A DNA stretch of 34,070 bases from Pseudomonadota bacterium (GTDB taxonomy: Bacteria; Myxococcota_A; UBA796; GCA-2862545): NCBI GenBank assembly GCA_947490265.1, contig CANLGQ010000009.1, positions 1 through 34,070 on the forward strand, written 5' to 3'. The notes below the pieces were generated by a model that was not told where the DNA came from, ran no database searches, and saw nothing but the letters and a program-made list of their open reading frames with translations. The first letter of the stretch is position 1; every line of letters starts with the position of its first letter. Positions 8,935 to 16,447 of this stretch are shown one piece after another. The translations under genes were made by a program, and so were the position numbers.

Positions 8935-9752
8935 CGCGCGCGCGCGACCGCGAGCCGGGCGAGCGCCTGGAGCGCACCCGGCCGCGGCATCGCGGCGATT
9001 CCCGCGATCGCCTGCTCCCCGAGCGCGATCGCCCGAGCGCGCGTCTCGGACACGCCGAGAAAGCGCACGAACGAGGGCGGCCCATCGGGATCGAGCGCCT
9101 CGTCGGCATCGAGCACGTCGTCGGCGAGCTGAAAACCGAGACCCACGTCGCGACCGAATGCCTGGAGCAGCGCCCGCTGGCCGGGATCCGCGCCGCCCAC
9201 CAGGCCCCCGATCTCCGTGGCCGCCGCGATGAGCGCGCCGGTTTTCAAGGCGTGCACCCGCTCGAGCGCCTCGAGGGAGGTGACCCGGGCGATGTCGCCG
9301 GCCTGCCCGCCGACCATCCCGGCCGCCCCGCTGGCCACGGCGAGGAGCCGGATCGCGGGGAGCGAAACCTCCGAGAGGGCGACGAAGGCCTCGGTCAGCA
9401 GCGCGTCGCCCACGAGCACCGCGGTCGCCTCGTCGAACGCCCGATGCACCGTCGGCATTCCTCGCCGCTCATCGTCGTCGTCCATGCAGGGAAGGTCGTC
9501 GTGCACGAGCGAGTACGTGTGGACCAGCTCCACCGCCACCGCGGCGGGGAGCGCCGCGCTCGGGTCACCGCCCACCGCCTCGCACGCGGCCATCACGAGC
9601 AGGGGCCGAAACCGCTTTCCGCCGGTGAACAGCGGATAGCGCAGGGCCAACCCGAACCGGTCCGGCCACACATCGTGAAATCTGGCTTCGAGCGCGGCCT
9701 CTACCCGCACGATGGCCTCGGCTTGCCACCGTTCGGCGTCGAACCCGGTCAT
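8931..9752 (-). CDS. ispA: Short-chain polyprenyl diphosphate synthase (IspA-like)
   Basis: A 273-aa trans-prenyltransferase that condenses IPP with allylic diphosphates, probably giving farnesyl or geranylgeranyl diphosphate. It has GGKRFRP (44-50) for IPP binding, a first Asp-rich motif HDDLPCMD (D85, D86, D91) of the DDx4D bacterial type, KTGALI, and a second Asp-rich motif FQLADDVLD (D211, D212, D215). After this the usual GxDxxxxKxT segment is replaced by a shortened DGPPSFVRFLG, so the normal substrate-contact Lys is not evident. The protein is slightly short for the family. I chose ATG 9752 because it forms an ATGA overlap with the upstream gene; an in-frame extension to 9845 would be spurious. 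The chain length of the product cannot be read from the sequence. Confidence 0.88.
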   Translation of the reverse strand: MTGFDAERWQAEAIVRVEAALEARFHDVWPDRFGLALRYPLFTGGKRFRPLLVMAACEAVGGDPSAALPAAVAVELVHTYSLVHDDLPCMDDDDERRGMPTVHRAFDEATAVLVGDALLTEAFVALSEVSLPAIRLLAVASGAAGMVGGQAGDIARVTSLEALERVHALKTGALIAAATEIGGLVGGADPGQRALLQAFGRDVGLGFQLADDVLDADEALDPDGPPSFVRFLGVSETRARAIALGEQAIAGIAAMPRPGALQALARLAVARAR

Positions 9753-10558
9753 CCTGGCGAGAAGAGCAACGGGAGCAGCGCACGAGCGGTCTTGTCGGGC
9801 CCGAGCGCCGGAAACTTCATCGTGGGCAGGACGAGCTCGATGCACGGAACCAGGGTGCCGGTCGGATCTTCGAGCGTGCCACCGCCCTGCTGGATCTTCG
9901 TGGGCTCCATCGCCTCGCCGCGCGGCCCGACCACCGCCTCGATCGTGAGCGTGCCGGCGAGCACGTTGTCGCCGGTGGGCAACGCCGGGGTGGCGAGCGC
10001 GGCGTCGTAGCAGGCGCGCAGCGCGGGGAGGACCCGGCTCACCGACCCGTGTGCATCGACATCGGTGAGCGCACCCACGATGCGGGGACTCGCCGGAAAG
10101 ATGCCGCGCGGCATCGTACCGGGATCCACCTGGTTCGCCGCCTGCGGCCCCTCCGGCTTGAGCTTCGCGAGCCCCACCTGGGTGGCACCGGCCGCCCGCG
10201 CCAAGTCGACCACATGCACCACAATGCTGTACTTGACCTTCGGATGGGCATCCACGAACACATTCTTGTGCTCGACGGCGAGCAAGCGCCGACCGAGCTC
10301 GAAGGCCAGCTTGTCCTCCTTCATCAGCCGCCGATTTAAGGCCAGCGAGCCGTCTTCGTACACCGCCACCGCGAGCTGCTCGCTGGGGGGCGGCGGGGTG
10401 ACCACCGGCTCGAGCGAGGGCAGCTTGAGCCCCATCTGCTCGATCGAAATCGGGATGTTCACCATCATGATGATGAGCACCACGAGCACGATGTCGATGA
10501 GCGGCGTCATGTTGATCTCGGACTGCGGACCCCCCGATTTGCTGACCTTCGCCCCCAT
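9749..10558 (-). CDS. ExbD/TolR protein fused to a TonB/AgmX-like C-terminal domain
   Basis: A 269-aa inner-membrane protein. Residues 1-135 are ExbD/TolR: a basic N-terminus, one membrane helix with the proton-channel Asp (INMTPLIDIVLV, D22) and a periplasmic domain containing VFVDAHPKVKYSIVVHVVDLARAAG. The extra half (about 165-269) has LPALRACYDAAL, GTLTIEAVVGPRGEAM and LVPCIELVLPTMKFPAL. That pattern fits the AgmX/TonB-like C-terminal domain that typically follows separate energy transducers in myxobacteria. The fusion puts the force-transducing stator subunit and a substrate- or envelope-contacting domain on one chain (inference). Two Cys in the C-terminal domain could form a periplasmic disulfide. 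It is the second of two exbD genes, 3 bp after the first, and its ATG follows AAGGAG. Its stop overlaps the ispA start by 4 bp. Confidence 0.85.
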   Translation of the reverse strand: MGAKVSKSGGPQSEINMTPLIDIVLVVLIIMMVNIPISIEQMGLKLPSLEPVVTPPPPSEQLAVAVYEDGSLALNRRLMKEDKLAFELGRRLLAVEHKNVFVDAHPKVKYSIVVHVVDLARAAGATQVGLAKLKPEGPQAANQVDPGTMPRGIFPASPRIVGALTDVDAHGSVSRVLPALRACYDAALATPALPTGDNVLAGTLTIEAVVGPRGEAMEPTKIQQGGGTLEDPTGTLVPCIELVLPTMKFPALGPDKTARALLPLLFSPG

Positions 10559-10561
10559 CGG

Positions 10562-10975
10562 TCAGTGCTCCTTCGCGGCGGCGATCAGCACCGACAGCAT
10601 GTTGTTCGCGGCGAGCACGTCCATCACCTCGCGCACCTGCTCGTAGGTGCAGTTTCCATCGGCCTTGACCAGCACCGATCGGTCCGGCTTCTCCCGATAG
10701 CGCTCATTGATCTTGTCGACGATGTTGTCCTTCGTCACCGTCTCCTGCTCCACCGCCCACCTCCCGTCCTTGGTGACCGAGATGACGATGAACTGACCGG
10801 CGTCGTTGACCGTCTGCGTGGTGGTCGCGATCGGCAGGTCGACCGCCAAGCCTGACTGCAGCAACGGCGTGATGACCATGAAGACCACGAGCAACACGAG
10901 CACCACGTCGATGAGCGGCGTGACGTTCATGTCCGCCATTGGCCCGCCGCCTGTACCCCCGACCTTCGCGCCCAT
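10562..10975 (-). CDS. exbD: ExbD/TolR biopolymer transport protein
   Basis: A 137-aa protein of normal ExbD/TolR size. A basic cytoplasmic tail leads into one membrane helix with the proton-path Asp ([15 protein letters not shown]23). A periplasmic domain ends in [26 protein letters not shown]. With ExbB it would form the proton-motive-force-driven motor that energises a TonB- or TolA-type transducer. It lies 6 bp after exbB and 3 bp before the longer ExbD fusion. Both ExbDs share the unusual N-terminal opening MGAKV, which suggests a duplication within the operon followed by gain of the extra domain in the second copy. Tol versus Ton assignment is not possible from sequence alone. Confidence 0.92.
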   Translation of the reverse strand: MGAKVGGTGGGPMADMNVTPLIDVVLVLLVVFMVITPLLQSGLAVDLPIATTTQTVNDAGQFIVISVTKDGRWAVEQETVTKDNIVDKINERYREKPDRSVLVKADGNCTYEQVREVMDVLAANNMLSVLIAAAKEH

Positions 10976-10981
10976 CGGAAC

Positions 10982-11701
10982 CTACTTCCCGGCCCGGCTC
11001 TGGAGCAACTTCTCAGCCCACTGCATGAAGTCAGCGTCTGAGCTCCGCAACTCGTCGGCCACCTTGTCCACCCGAGCGTTGAAGTAGTTGAACATCCACA
11101 CCCCGATCACCGCCACCCCGATTCCGACACCGGTGGTGATGAGCGCTTCCGAGATACCCGCGGAGATCGAGGCGAGACCAGCCCCTTCCGAGGCCATGCC
11201 CTGGAATGCGTTGATGACGCCGAACGTGGTTCCGAACAGGCCGACGAACGGCGCCGTGGACCCGACCGTCGCCAGGATCGTCATCCCGCGCTTCATCTTG
11301 GAGAGCTCCTCCCCGTGTGCCTTCTCGACCGCGCGGCGCGCGTTGTCGATCCCATGGGCATCGACCCCCGCCGACAGCTCCTTCAGGCCCGCTCGCAACA
11401 AGGTGCCGAGGTAGGCCGACTTGAAGTCCGGCTTTCCAGCCACGCTGAGTGCGCCGTCGATGTCGCCGCCCTGCAGCGATTTGACGACCGCCTGGGCCAG
11501 TGCACGGGACTGTCCGCGCGCGTTGTAGAAGGCGATCGAACGCTCGAAACCCGTGAAGATGGTTCCAAGGAACATGAATCCGAGCATGACGATGACGCCA
11601 CGCGCGATGCCCCCGGAGTGCTGCCAGATTTCGCTCATGGTGAAGCCCGGCGCCGCCTCGTCGGCGGCCAGGGCGATGTTCTCGAGAAGGAACAGGATCA
11701 T
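10982..11701 (-). CDS. exbB: MotA/TolQ/ExbB proton channel protein
   Basis: A 239-aa inner-membrane protein with the three-helix MotA/TolQ/ExbB plan. A short hydrophobic N-terminus ending in LAADEA may act as a signal-like leader. The helices lie at about 33-52, about 143-165 (ATVGSTAPFVGLFGTTFGVINAF, the conserved pore helix with Thr/Ser residues) and about 178-205 (ISEALITTGVGIGVAVIGVWMF). A cytoplasmic loop lies between the first two. It would form the pentameric channel around the ExbD helices. ATG 11701 has GGAG eight bases upstream. It is preceded by the TonB-like gene (12-bp gap) and followed by two exbD genes, giving a complete tonB-exbB-exbD-exbD cassette. Confidence 0.92.
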   Translation of the reverse strand: MILFLLENIALAADEAAPGFTMSEIWQHSGGIARGVIVMLGFMFLGTIFTGFERSIAFYNARGQSRALAQAVVKSLQGGDIDGALSVAGKPDFKSAYLGTLLRAGLKELSAGVDAHGIDNARRAVEKAHGEELSKMKRGMTILATVGSTAPFVGLFGTTFGVINAFQGMASEGAGLASISAGISEALITTGVGIGVAVIGVWMFNYFNARVDKVADELRSSDADFMQWAEKLLQSRAGK

Positions 11702-11713
11702 CGTGGCAACTCC

Positions 11714-12436
11714 CTACTTCATCTTGTAGACGATGCTGATCGTCGTCTGGGCCTTGGTACGTTCTTTCCCGACCTTGGGCGGATACCACCGCCACTTCAA
11801 GATCGCTGCGCGCGCCTCGTCGTGGAACACCTGGGGACAGCCGGAGACGTCGGCCGAAAATGGAACCCCTTCCTCGTCCATCGACACCTTGACGAGGCAC
11901 CGCTGGTCGCCGAGGTTGAGCTGCTTGGCCGCCTCCGGGTATTCCGGCTGCACCTGCTTCTTGATCTCGAGCTCCGAGTGGTGCATCACCCGCACCCCGA
12001 GCTGGCCGCCGAGCACGCCCCCGACGACGCCGCCGATCACCCCGCCGATCACCCCGCCCTCGACCCCGCCGACCACGCCGTTCTCGACGGCCGAGCCCGC
12101 GGCCTCCTTGATCTCCTCCTTGACGTCCTCCTCGAGCTCCTGGATCTCTTCGGTCATCTCGTCGGGGTTGGGCTCGGTCTCCTCGGCCCCGGCCGACGGT
12201 GGCGGCGGCGGCGGCGGCGGCGGCGGCAGGTCGGGGAGGGCGTCTTCCAGGACCACCTCCACCATCTCCTCGTCGACCGGAGCGATGATGGCCTGGACCG
12301 CCAGCGCGGCCTGGTAAGCCAGCCAGGCCGCGGCAAACCCGCCGGAAAGGGAGAGACCCGCACCGGTGAGAAGCAACGCATAGAAGCGCCGCTTAGCTGC
12401 CTCTTTGTCGTTGTTCACACCGACGTTGTCGAACAT
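11714..12436 (-). CDS. TonB-like energy transducer
   Basis: A 240-aa membrane-anchored periplasmic protein. A basic N-terminus (KEAAKRRF) precedes one membrane helix (about 18-52). Next come ten consecutive prolines (71-80), a strongly acidic helical stretch (about 85-112), and a glycine-rich segment with GGV/GGVI repeats (about 119-147). The C-terminal TonB-type domain (about 160-240) contains QPEYPEAAKQL, CLVKVSMDEEGVP and ILKWRWYPPKVG, where the YP and RWYP motifs are typical. Cys180 and Cys200 may form a disulfide. The domain would couple the ExbB/ExbD motor to an outer-membrane transporter or envelope structure, but no receptor gene is nearby. ATG 12436 follows GGAGCAGGT. About 108 bp separate it from the rsmB-like gene upstream, so it may have its own promoter. 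Confidence 0.88.
   Translation of the reverse strand: MFDNVGVNNDKEAAKRRFYALLLTGAGLSLSGGFAAAWLAYQAALAVQAIIAPVDEEMVEVVLEDALPDLPPPPPPPPPPSAGAEETEPNPDEMTEEIQELEEDVKEEIKEAAGSAVENGVVGGVEGGVIGGVIGGVVGGVLGGQLGVRVMHHSELEIKKQVQPEYPEAAKQLNLGDQRCLVKVSMDEEGVPFSADVSGCPQVFHDEARAAILKWRWYPPKVGKERTKAQTTISIVYKMK
11996..12082 (-). repeat. Glycine-valine repeat segment in the TonB-like gene
   Basis: Residues about 119-147 of the TonB-like protein are built from GGV-x four-residue repeats, encoded by similar 12-base units (on the plus strand ccgatcaccccg occurs twice in tandem). In the protein this would be a flexible or glycine-zipper linker in the periplasm. Similar GG-rich linkers occur in other myxobacterial TonB-like proteins. 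Confidence 0.7.
12201..12227 (+). repeat. (GGC)9 triplet tract encoding the polyproline run of the TonB-like protein
   Basis: Nine uninterrupted GGC triplets on the plus strand read as CCG-type proline codons in the minus-strand TonB-like gene. Tract length changes would stay in frame and alter only the length of the polyproline spacer. Confidence 0.85.
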
Positions 12437-12544
12437 ACCTGCTCCGCAGCGGGCGCCCTGGGCTCAAGCGGCCCGCAGCTTGCCACAGCCGCTGGCTAAC
12501 CGAAAGGGGATCTGCTGACCCGGTGGCGAGTCGCACGCCGACGT

Positions 12545-13717
12545 TCACCCTGGCCGGCGGATCCGGGCCGCGAAAAAACCGTCGGTGCCGTGCACATGGG
12601 GAAACCAGCGCTGGTCGGGCTCCTGCCGCGACCAACCCGTTTCGCCGAGCACGCGCTCGATCGCGCGCTCTCCCTCGATCGCGAGCACCGAGCAGGTGGC
12701 CAGCACGAGCGTTCCGCCCGGGGCCACCGCGGCGGACGCCCGCACGGCGATCGCCACCTGCTCGTCGGCGTACGCCGCCGCATCACCGGCCCGACTCCGG
12801 AGTTCGGGGTGGCGGCGCCAGACCCCGGTACCGCTGCACGGCGCGTCGACCAGAACCACGGGAAATTTCCCGCGCCACGACAGCGGCAGCGGACCGGTCC
12901 CCTCGAGGCGCGCGGTGGCGATCCGGTGTCCACCCCGTGCGGCGCGCCGCTCGAGCTCGGCGAGCGCAGCGGGACGCACGTCGGCGGCGGTCACCGTGCA
13001 TCCGCGCGCGGCGAGCGCCAACGACTTCCCCCCCGCGCCGGCACAGAAGTCGAGGACGGGGCCGCCCTCCGCGACCAGCGCCGCCACCGCCTGGCTCGCA
13101 TCGTCTTGGACCTCGAAGAGCCCGCCCCGAAACTCGGGGGTTCCCTCGACGTTCGCGCGGCCCCGCACCCGAAGCGCGTGCACGGACACCGGCGACGCGT
13201 CGGTTGCGATCCCCCGATCGGCCAGCTGGAGGGCCAACCGATCGCGATCGGTTCGGGCGACGTTGACCCGCAACACGACCGGGGCACGCTCGTTCGACGC
13301 GCGCGCAAAGGCCATCGCGCTCTCTCCCAGACTCTCGGACAGCGCTGCCGCCACCTCCGCGGGCACGCCGGCCACCGCGGCGAGGTCGCCGCCCGCCACC
13401 GCCCGGTCGATCTCATCCGGAAGAAGCTGGCTCTCTCCCGACTGCCACCCCACCCAGGCGTCCCACCGCGCGCCCGGATCGCTGAGCCCCAGCCGCCCGA
13501 AGATCCCCTGCCAACGCACGAGGTCAAACACGCCGTCCGCCACGAGGCGCCGCTCGGCAGAGTGCAGGTGCCGCGCTTCCCGCAGGCGGGCGCGCACGCG
13601 ACCCGTGGACCGAGACGGATCCTGGGCCATCGCCTCCGCGAGCTCCAGCGCGAGGGCCCGGATCCGACCTGGCGCCCGGGCTCGGTGGGCCAGTCGCGGA
13701 TCTACCAACGCCACCAC
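12545..13717 (-). CDS. RsmB/NOP-family rRNA (cytosine-5)-methyltransferase
   Basis: A 390-aa SAM-dependent RNA m5C methyltransferase. The N-terminal 130 residues are helical and NusB-like, as in RsmB. The catalytic domain has VLDFCAGAGGKSLALAARG (SAM motif I), TAADVRP, then VLVDAPCSGTGVWRRHPELRSR with the PC-motif Cys. The second catalytic Cys is in VLATCSVLAIEGE. The C-terminus GFFAARIRR matches the family ending. The probable target is 16S rRNA, but the exact site cannot be assigned, so I withhold a symbol. The start is GTG 13717 or the next GTG at 13714. Both lie inside the upstream zinc-ribbon gene, giving an overlap of up to 16 bp and implying coupled translation. Confidence 0.9.
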   Translation of the reverse strand: MVALVDPRLAHRARAPGRIRALALELAEAMAQDPSRSTGRVRARLREARHLHSAERRLVADGVFDLVRWQGIFGRLGLSDPGARWDAWVGWQSGESQLLPDEIDRAVAGGDLAAVAGVPAEVAAALSESLGESAMAFARASNERAPVVLRVNVARTDRDRLALQLADRGIATDASPVSVHALRVRGRANVEGTPEFRGGLFEVQDDASQAVAALVAEGGPVLDFCAGAGGKSLALAARGCTVTAADVRPAALAELERRAARGGHRIATARLEGTGPLPLSWRGKFPVVLVDAPCSGTGVWRRHPELRSRAGDAAAYADEQVAIAVRASAAVAPGGTLVLATCSVLAIEGERAIERVLGETGWSRQEPDQRWFPHVHGTDGFFAARIRRPG

Positions 13718-14697
13718 GAGGTTCGACCGCCCTTCATCGCCCGCTCCACGCGCTCGTAGATCGGCAGCTCGGGGTTGATCTTGCGGGCTTTCTTCAGGTC
13801 GAGCTTGGCCGAGGACGCGTCGCCGGCGATCGCATACAGACGTGCGCGATGGGCCAGCAAAATGGCCGACTTTTCGACGTTACTACTCGCCCGATCGATC
13901 AGGCGATCGATCTCGTCGTCGCGCTTCTCGCCCTCGAAGATGTCGGCGAGCTGCTCGGCGGTGGACAAGGCGAGCGCACAGGTCGCGTCGTCGAGCGGCA
14001 TCTCGAGCACGCGGCAGACCTCGTCGTAGGCCTGGCCCTCCCGGTGCAACACCATCAACAAGCTCGCCCGGCGCGCCCGGAGCTGGTGAAGCGAACGGTC
14101 CTTCTTCAGCGCTTTTTCGTAGGCCTCTGCCGCCGAGCCCGGGTACTCGGCCTGCAGCTGCTGCCCGTAGGTCGCCCAGGCCAACGCCGAGGGATCCGGC
14201 ACGTTCTCGACCCACGCCCGGGCGTCGTCGAGCGCCAGCCCAGGATCCGACAGACGACCGAGGAGCCAGATCCTCAGCGCACGGGCGACGTCACCCTGGT
14301 TGTTCTCGTTCTGGGAAGCCGCGGCGGTAGCCAGCTTCAGCGCGAGGACGTTGCGACCGGAACGCACCGCGGTGCGCGCCGCTTCGAGCTGGTTCTGGTC
14401 GGGGGCAATCACCTCGCGGAGCTCGTCGTGGACCTGGGAATCCTCTTCACGGGTGAGTCCGCAGTTGATGCAATGGTCAAAGTCACGCTTGTCACCGCAA
14501 TTGATGCACCGTCCGGGGACCATCGGCACGAGGGGCGGGTACCAGTCCTCCTCGAGGATCGCGACCCCACAGGTCTGGCACTGAAGCAGGTCGATCGGCA
14601 CCTGGCGGCGCACCGTGATCCACCGCAGCGCGGCCGACTGGCACTTCGGGCAAGAGGTGGGGGTCACGATCCTCGCTTCCGGCCCCAGGGTAGCCAT
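13702..14697 (-). CDS. Double zinc-ribbon, TPR-repeat protein of unknown function
   Basis: A 331-aa protein. The N-terminus carries two Cys4 zinc knuckles: C16-x2-C19 with C40-x2-C43, and C64-x2-C67 with C76-x2-C79 (CPKC, CQTC, CINC, CINC). Residues about 90-320 are helical with TPR-like repeats (SAAEAYEKALKKDRSLHQLRARRASLL, HRARLYAIAGDASSAKLDLKKARKINPE). There is no signal peptide or membrane helix, so it is probably a cytoplasmic scaffold or nucleic-acid-associated factor. The family is not recognised. It is first in the minus-strand run and overlaps rsmB, which hints at a ribosome- or RNA-related role (inference). The start is ATG 14697 with no clear Shine-Dalgarno site. It is divergent from a Ser/Thr kinase across a 123-bp spacer. 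Confidence 0.85.
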   Translation of the reverse strand: MATLGPEARIVTPTSCPKCQSAALRWITVRRQVPIDLLQCQTCGVAILEEDWYPPLVPMVPGRCINCGDKRDFDHCINCGLTREEDSQVHDELREVIAPDQNQLEAARTAVRSGRNVLALKLATAAASQNENNQGDVARALRIWLLGRLSDPGLALDDARAWVENVPDPSALAWATYGQQLQAEYPGSAAEAYEKALKKDRSLHQLRARRASLLMVLHREGQAYDEVCRVLEMPLDDATCALALSTAEQLADIFEGEKRDDEIDRLIDRASSNVEKSAILLAHRARLYAIAGDASSAKLDLKKARKINPELPIYERVERAMKGGRTSWWRW

Positions 14698-14737
14698 GCG
14701 CGACGCGTCCGACTACCCGCCGAGGCGAACAAGGCTT

Positions 14738-14760
14738 CCGAAGGCCCTTCGGTCCGGACC
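14738..14760. promoter_or_regulatory. Overlapping palindromes in a divergent intergenic region
   Basis: The 123-bp spacer between the zinc-ribbon/TPR gene (minus) and the Ser/Thr kinase gene (plus) contains CCGAAGG-c-CCTTCGG (14738-14752). It runs directly into the perfect 10-bp palindrome GGTCCGGACC (14751-14760). Their central position in a divergent promoter region fits an operator controlling both genes. A TACGCT hexamer at 14807-14812 could be a -10 element for the kinase with a very short leader. Confidence 0.35.
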
Positions 14761-14820
14761 CGACGCCATCGCGCGCGGCGCGGCACACGGCCGGTCGTGA
14801 AACTGCTACGCTCCCGTCGC

Positions 14821-16191
14821 GTGAAACCCGACTCCCGCCGCCGCTTCGTGCTCGGATCCTGCCTGGGGCGCGGAGGCTACGGCGAAGTCTACCGGGCGAC
14901 CCTCCTTTCCACCGGTGGCCTGAGTTCCCAGGTCGCGCTGAAACTGGTCCGCGCTGACCTGCAGGTGCCGCCCGACGCCATCGCGCGCCTCCGCGACGAG
15001 GCCCGGCTCCTCACCCGCCTGGCTCACCCGAACATCGTCCGGGTGATCGACCTGTGCCGCGTCAGCGACGACCTCGAAACCAGCCGCCTCGCCCTCATCA
15101 CCGAGCTCGTAGACGGCTGCGATCTCGAGTCGCTTCGACAGGGCGCCAGTCCGATCGGCCTGCGGGCCGCGGTCGAGGTGATCGGGCGGGTCGCCCGTGC
15201 GCTCGACTCCGCGTGGTCGAGCCCAGGCGCGGACGATCGCCCGCTCAGAGTGGTCCACCGCGACGTGAAGCCGGGCAACATCGCGGTGGGGCGCCATGGC
15301 GACGTCAAGCTGCTCGACTTCGGCATCGCGCGGTTCGAGGGCGAGGAGCGCGAGGCCCGCACCGCCACCGCGCTGCTCGTCGGCAGCCTGCCGTACCTCG
15401 CGCCCGAGCGGTTCCTCGAGCGCGAACCTCAGTCCGCCTCCGATGTCTTCGCGCTTGGCTGTGTGCTGTTCGAGTGCGCGACCGGGGAGCGCTGGTACGA
15501 CGGCGTGAACCCGCGCGACATTCCTGCCCTCGCGACGAACCGCGACCGGTATGAAGCCCGCCGCTGGGAGCGCCTGGCGAGCGTGCCGATCGCCCCCGCG
15601 CTGCAAGCGATCCTCGCCAACACCCTCGGCTGGGAGCACCGCGACCGGGTGTCCGCTGCCGACCTGGCCGACCAGCTCGAGGCGCTCGCCTTGCCTGGCC
15701 CCGCGCTCCGCGCCTGGTGCCGGCAGCGCGACTGGCCGAGCCTCCAGGTACCCGCCGGCGCGCTCGAGGGCCGCACGCTGTATGAGGCAACCCTCGAGAT
15801 CCCCCGCACGCCAGCCTCCACGCCCGCTCCGATCGCGCCTCTCGCCCCTCGGTTCGTCCGTCAGCCGCTGGTCACCGTCGACCCGGTCGATCTCCCCCGC
15901 GCGGCGGCGGGCGGCGGCCGGGTGGCGCCCGTGGTGGTGAGCCTGCAGCGGCCCCGACTCGCCAGCATCGGCGGCGGCACCCACTTCGTGCCCATGATCC
16001 TGGCCCGCCCTCCCCAGGCCCTCTCGCTGGCGCTCCCGGTCGCCCCCGCTCCCGGTCCACCTCCGGCTGCGCCCGCCCACGCGCCGCGGTGGGTGTGGAT
16101 GATTGGTTGCCTCCTCGCGTTTTCCCTGCTCAGCGGGTTCCTCGTCGCCCTGGCGAGCGGGCTCCTCGGGGCGATCGCCTTGTTTGCTTGA
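14821..16191 (+). CDS. Membrane-anchored Ser/Thr protein kinase (Hanks type)
   Basis: A 456-aa protein with an N-terminal eukaryotic-type kinase domain (about 8-285). It has a glycine loop GRGGYGEV (16-23), catalytic Lys41 (VALKLV), HRDVKPGN (146-153), DFG (166-168), and GSLPYLAPE ending at about 196. All catalytic residues are intact and it is an RD kinase, so it should be active. A Pro/Ala-rich region (about 330-420) leads to one hydrophobic helix at the extreme C-terminus (about 424-455). The kinase would be tail-anchored in the inner membrane with essentially no outside sensor domain. The start is GTG 14821, 10 residues before the kinase fold. GTG 14797 is also in frame, and upstream in-frame codons run antisense through the zinc-ribbon gene and are spurious. 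No Shine-Dalgarno site is visible, so it may be leaderless or nearly so. Confidence 0.92.
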   Translation: MKPDSRRRFVLGSCLGRGGYGEVYRATLLSTGGLSSQVALKLVRADLQVPPDAIARLRDEARLLTRLAHPNIVRVIDLCRVSDDLETSRLALITELVDGCDLESLRQGASPIGLRAAVEVIGRVARALDSAWSSPGADDRPLRVVHRDVKPGNIAVGRHGDVKLLDFGIARFEGEEREARTATALLVGSLPYLAPERFLEREPQSASDVFALGCVLFECATGERWYDGVNPRDIPALATNRDRYEARRWERLASVPIAPALQAILANTLGWEHRDRVSAADLADQLEALALPGPALRAWCRQRDWPSLQVPAGALEGRTLYEATLEIPRTPASTPAPIAPLAPRFVRQPLVTVDPVDLPRAAAGGGRVAPVVVSLQRPRLASIGGGTHFVPMILARPPQALSLALPVAPAPGPPPAAPAHAPRWVWMIGCLLAFSLLSGFLVALASGLLGAIALFA

Positions 16192-16447
16192 ACCGTTTGT
16201 TTCGCGGGGAGGAAGACCCCTGCTCCCTCCCGGGTTCGTAGAACGGGACGAACGGTGACGATTTCTGGTCGCCAACCGCTCCACCCGGCGCCACAATAGC
16301 GTCAGTGCCGATCACCTGATCCCGCGCTCTCGTACCACCCCGCCAGCAACGCGCACGAAACCGTGCTGCATCGCCGGGTGAACGGCGATCGCTGGCCCAA
16401 CCTGCCGAGGAACTTGCAGGCCTCAGACCGAGGCGAGGAGGAGACCT
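16192..16447 (+). other. Intergenic leader before the prkA operon
   Basis: A 256-bp spacer with no convincing gene. It holds a G-rich/C-rich inverted repeat (GGGAGG near 16208 with CCTCCC near 16226) and a GTTC-gta-GAAC hairpin (about 16236-16246). Neither is followed by a T-run, so they are weak terminator candidates. A strong Shine-Dalgarno run GAGGAGGAG (16435-16443) precedes the prkA ATG. The promoter of the operon should be here, but I cannot place a confident -35/-10 or -24/-12 pair. Confidence 0.45.

Noticed and set aside
13849-14820. Long in-frame extension of the Ser/Thr kinase
   Set aside because: It runs opposite the zinc-ribbon/TPR gene. The kinase fold begins about ten residues after GTG 14821.
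16205-16250. Terminator after the Ser/Thr kinase
   Set aside because: The hairpins are weak and no T-run follows, so I only mention them as spacer content.
14806-16296. Minus-strand 496-codon open frame opposite the Ser/Thr kinase
   Set aside because: The plus strand carries an intact kinase with all catalytic motifs. The antisense frame is low-complexity Arg/Gly/Glu, typical of GC-rich shadows.
16390-16416. Possible sigma-54 promoter before prkA (TGGCCC...TGCC)
   Set aside because: Only 8 bases separate GG and GC, while the -24/-12 consensus needs 10.
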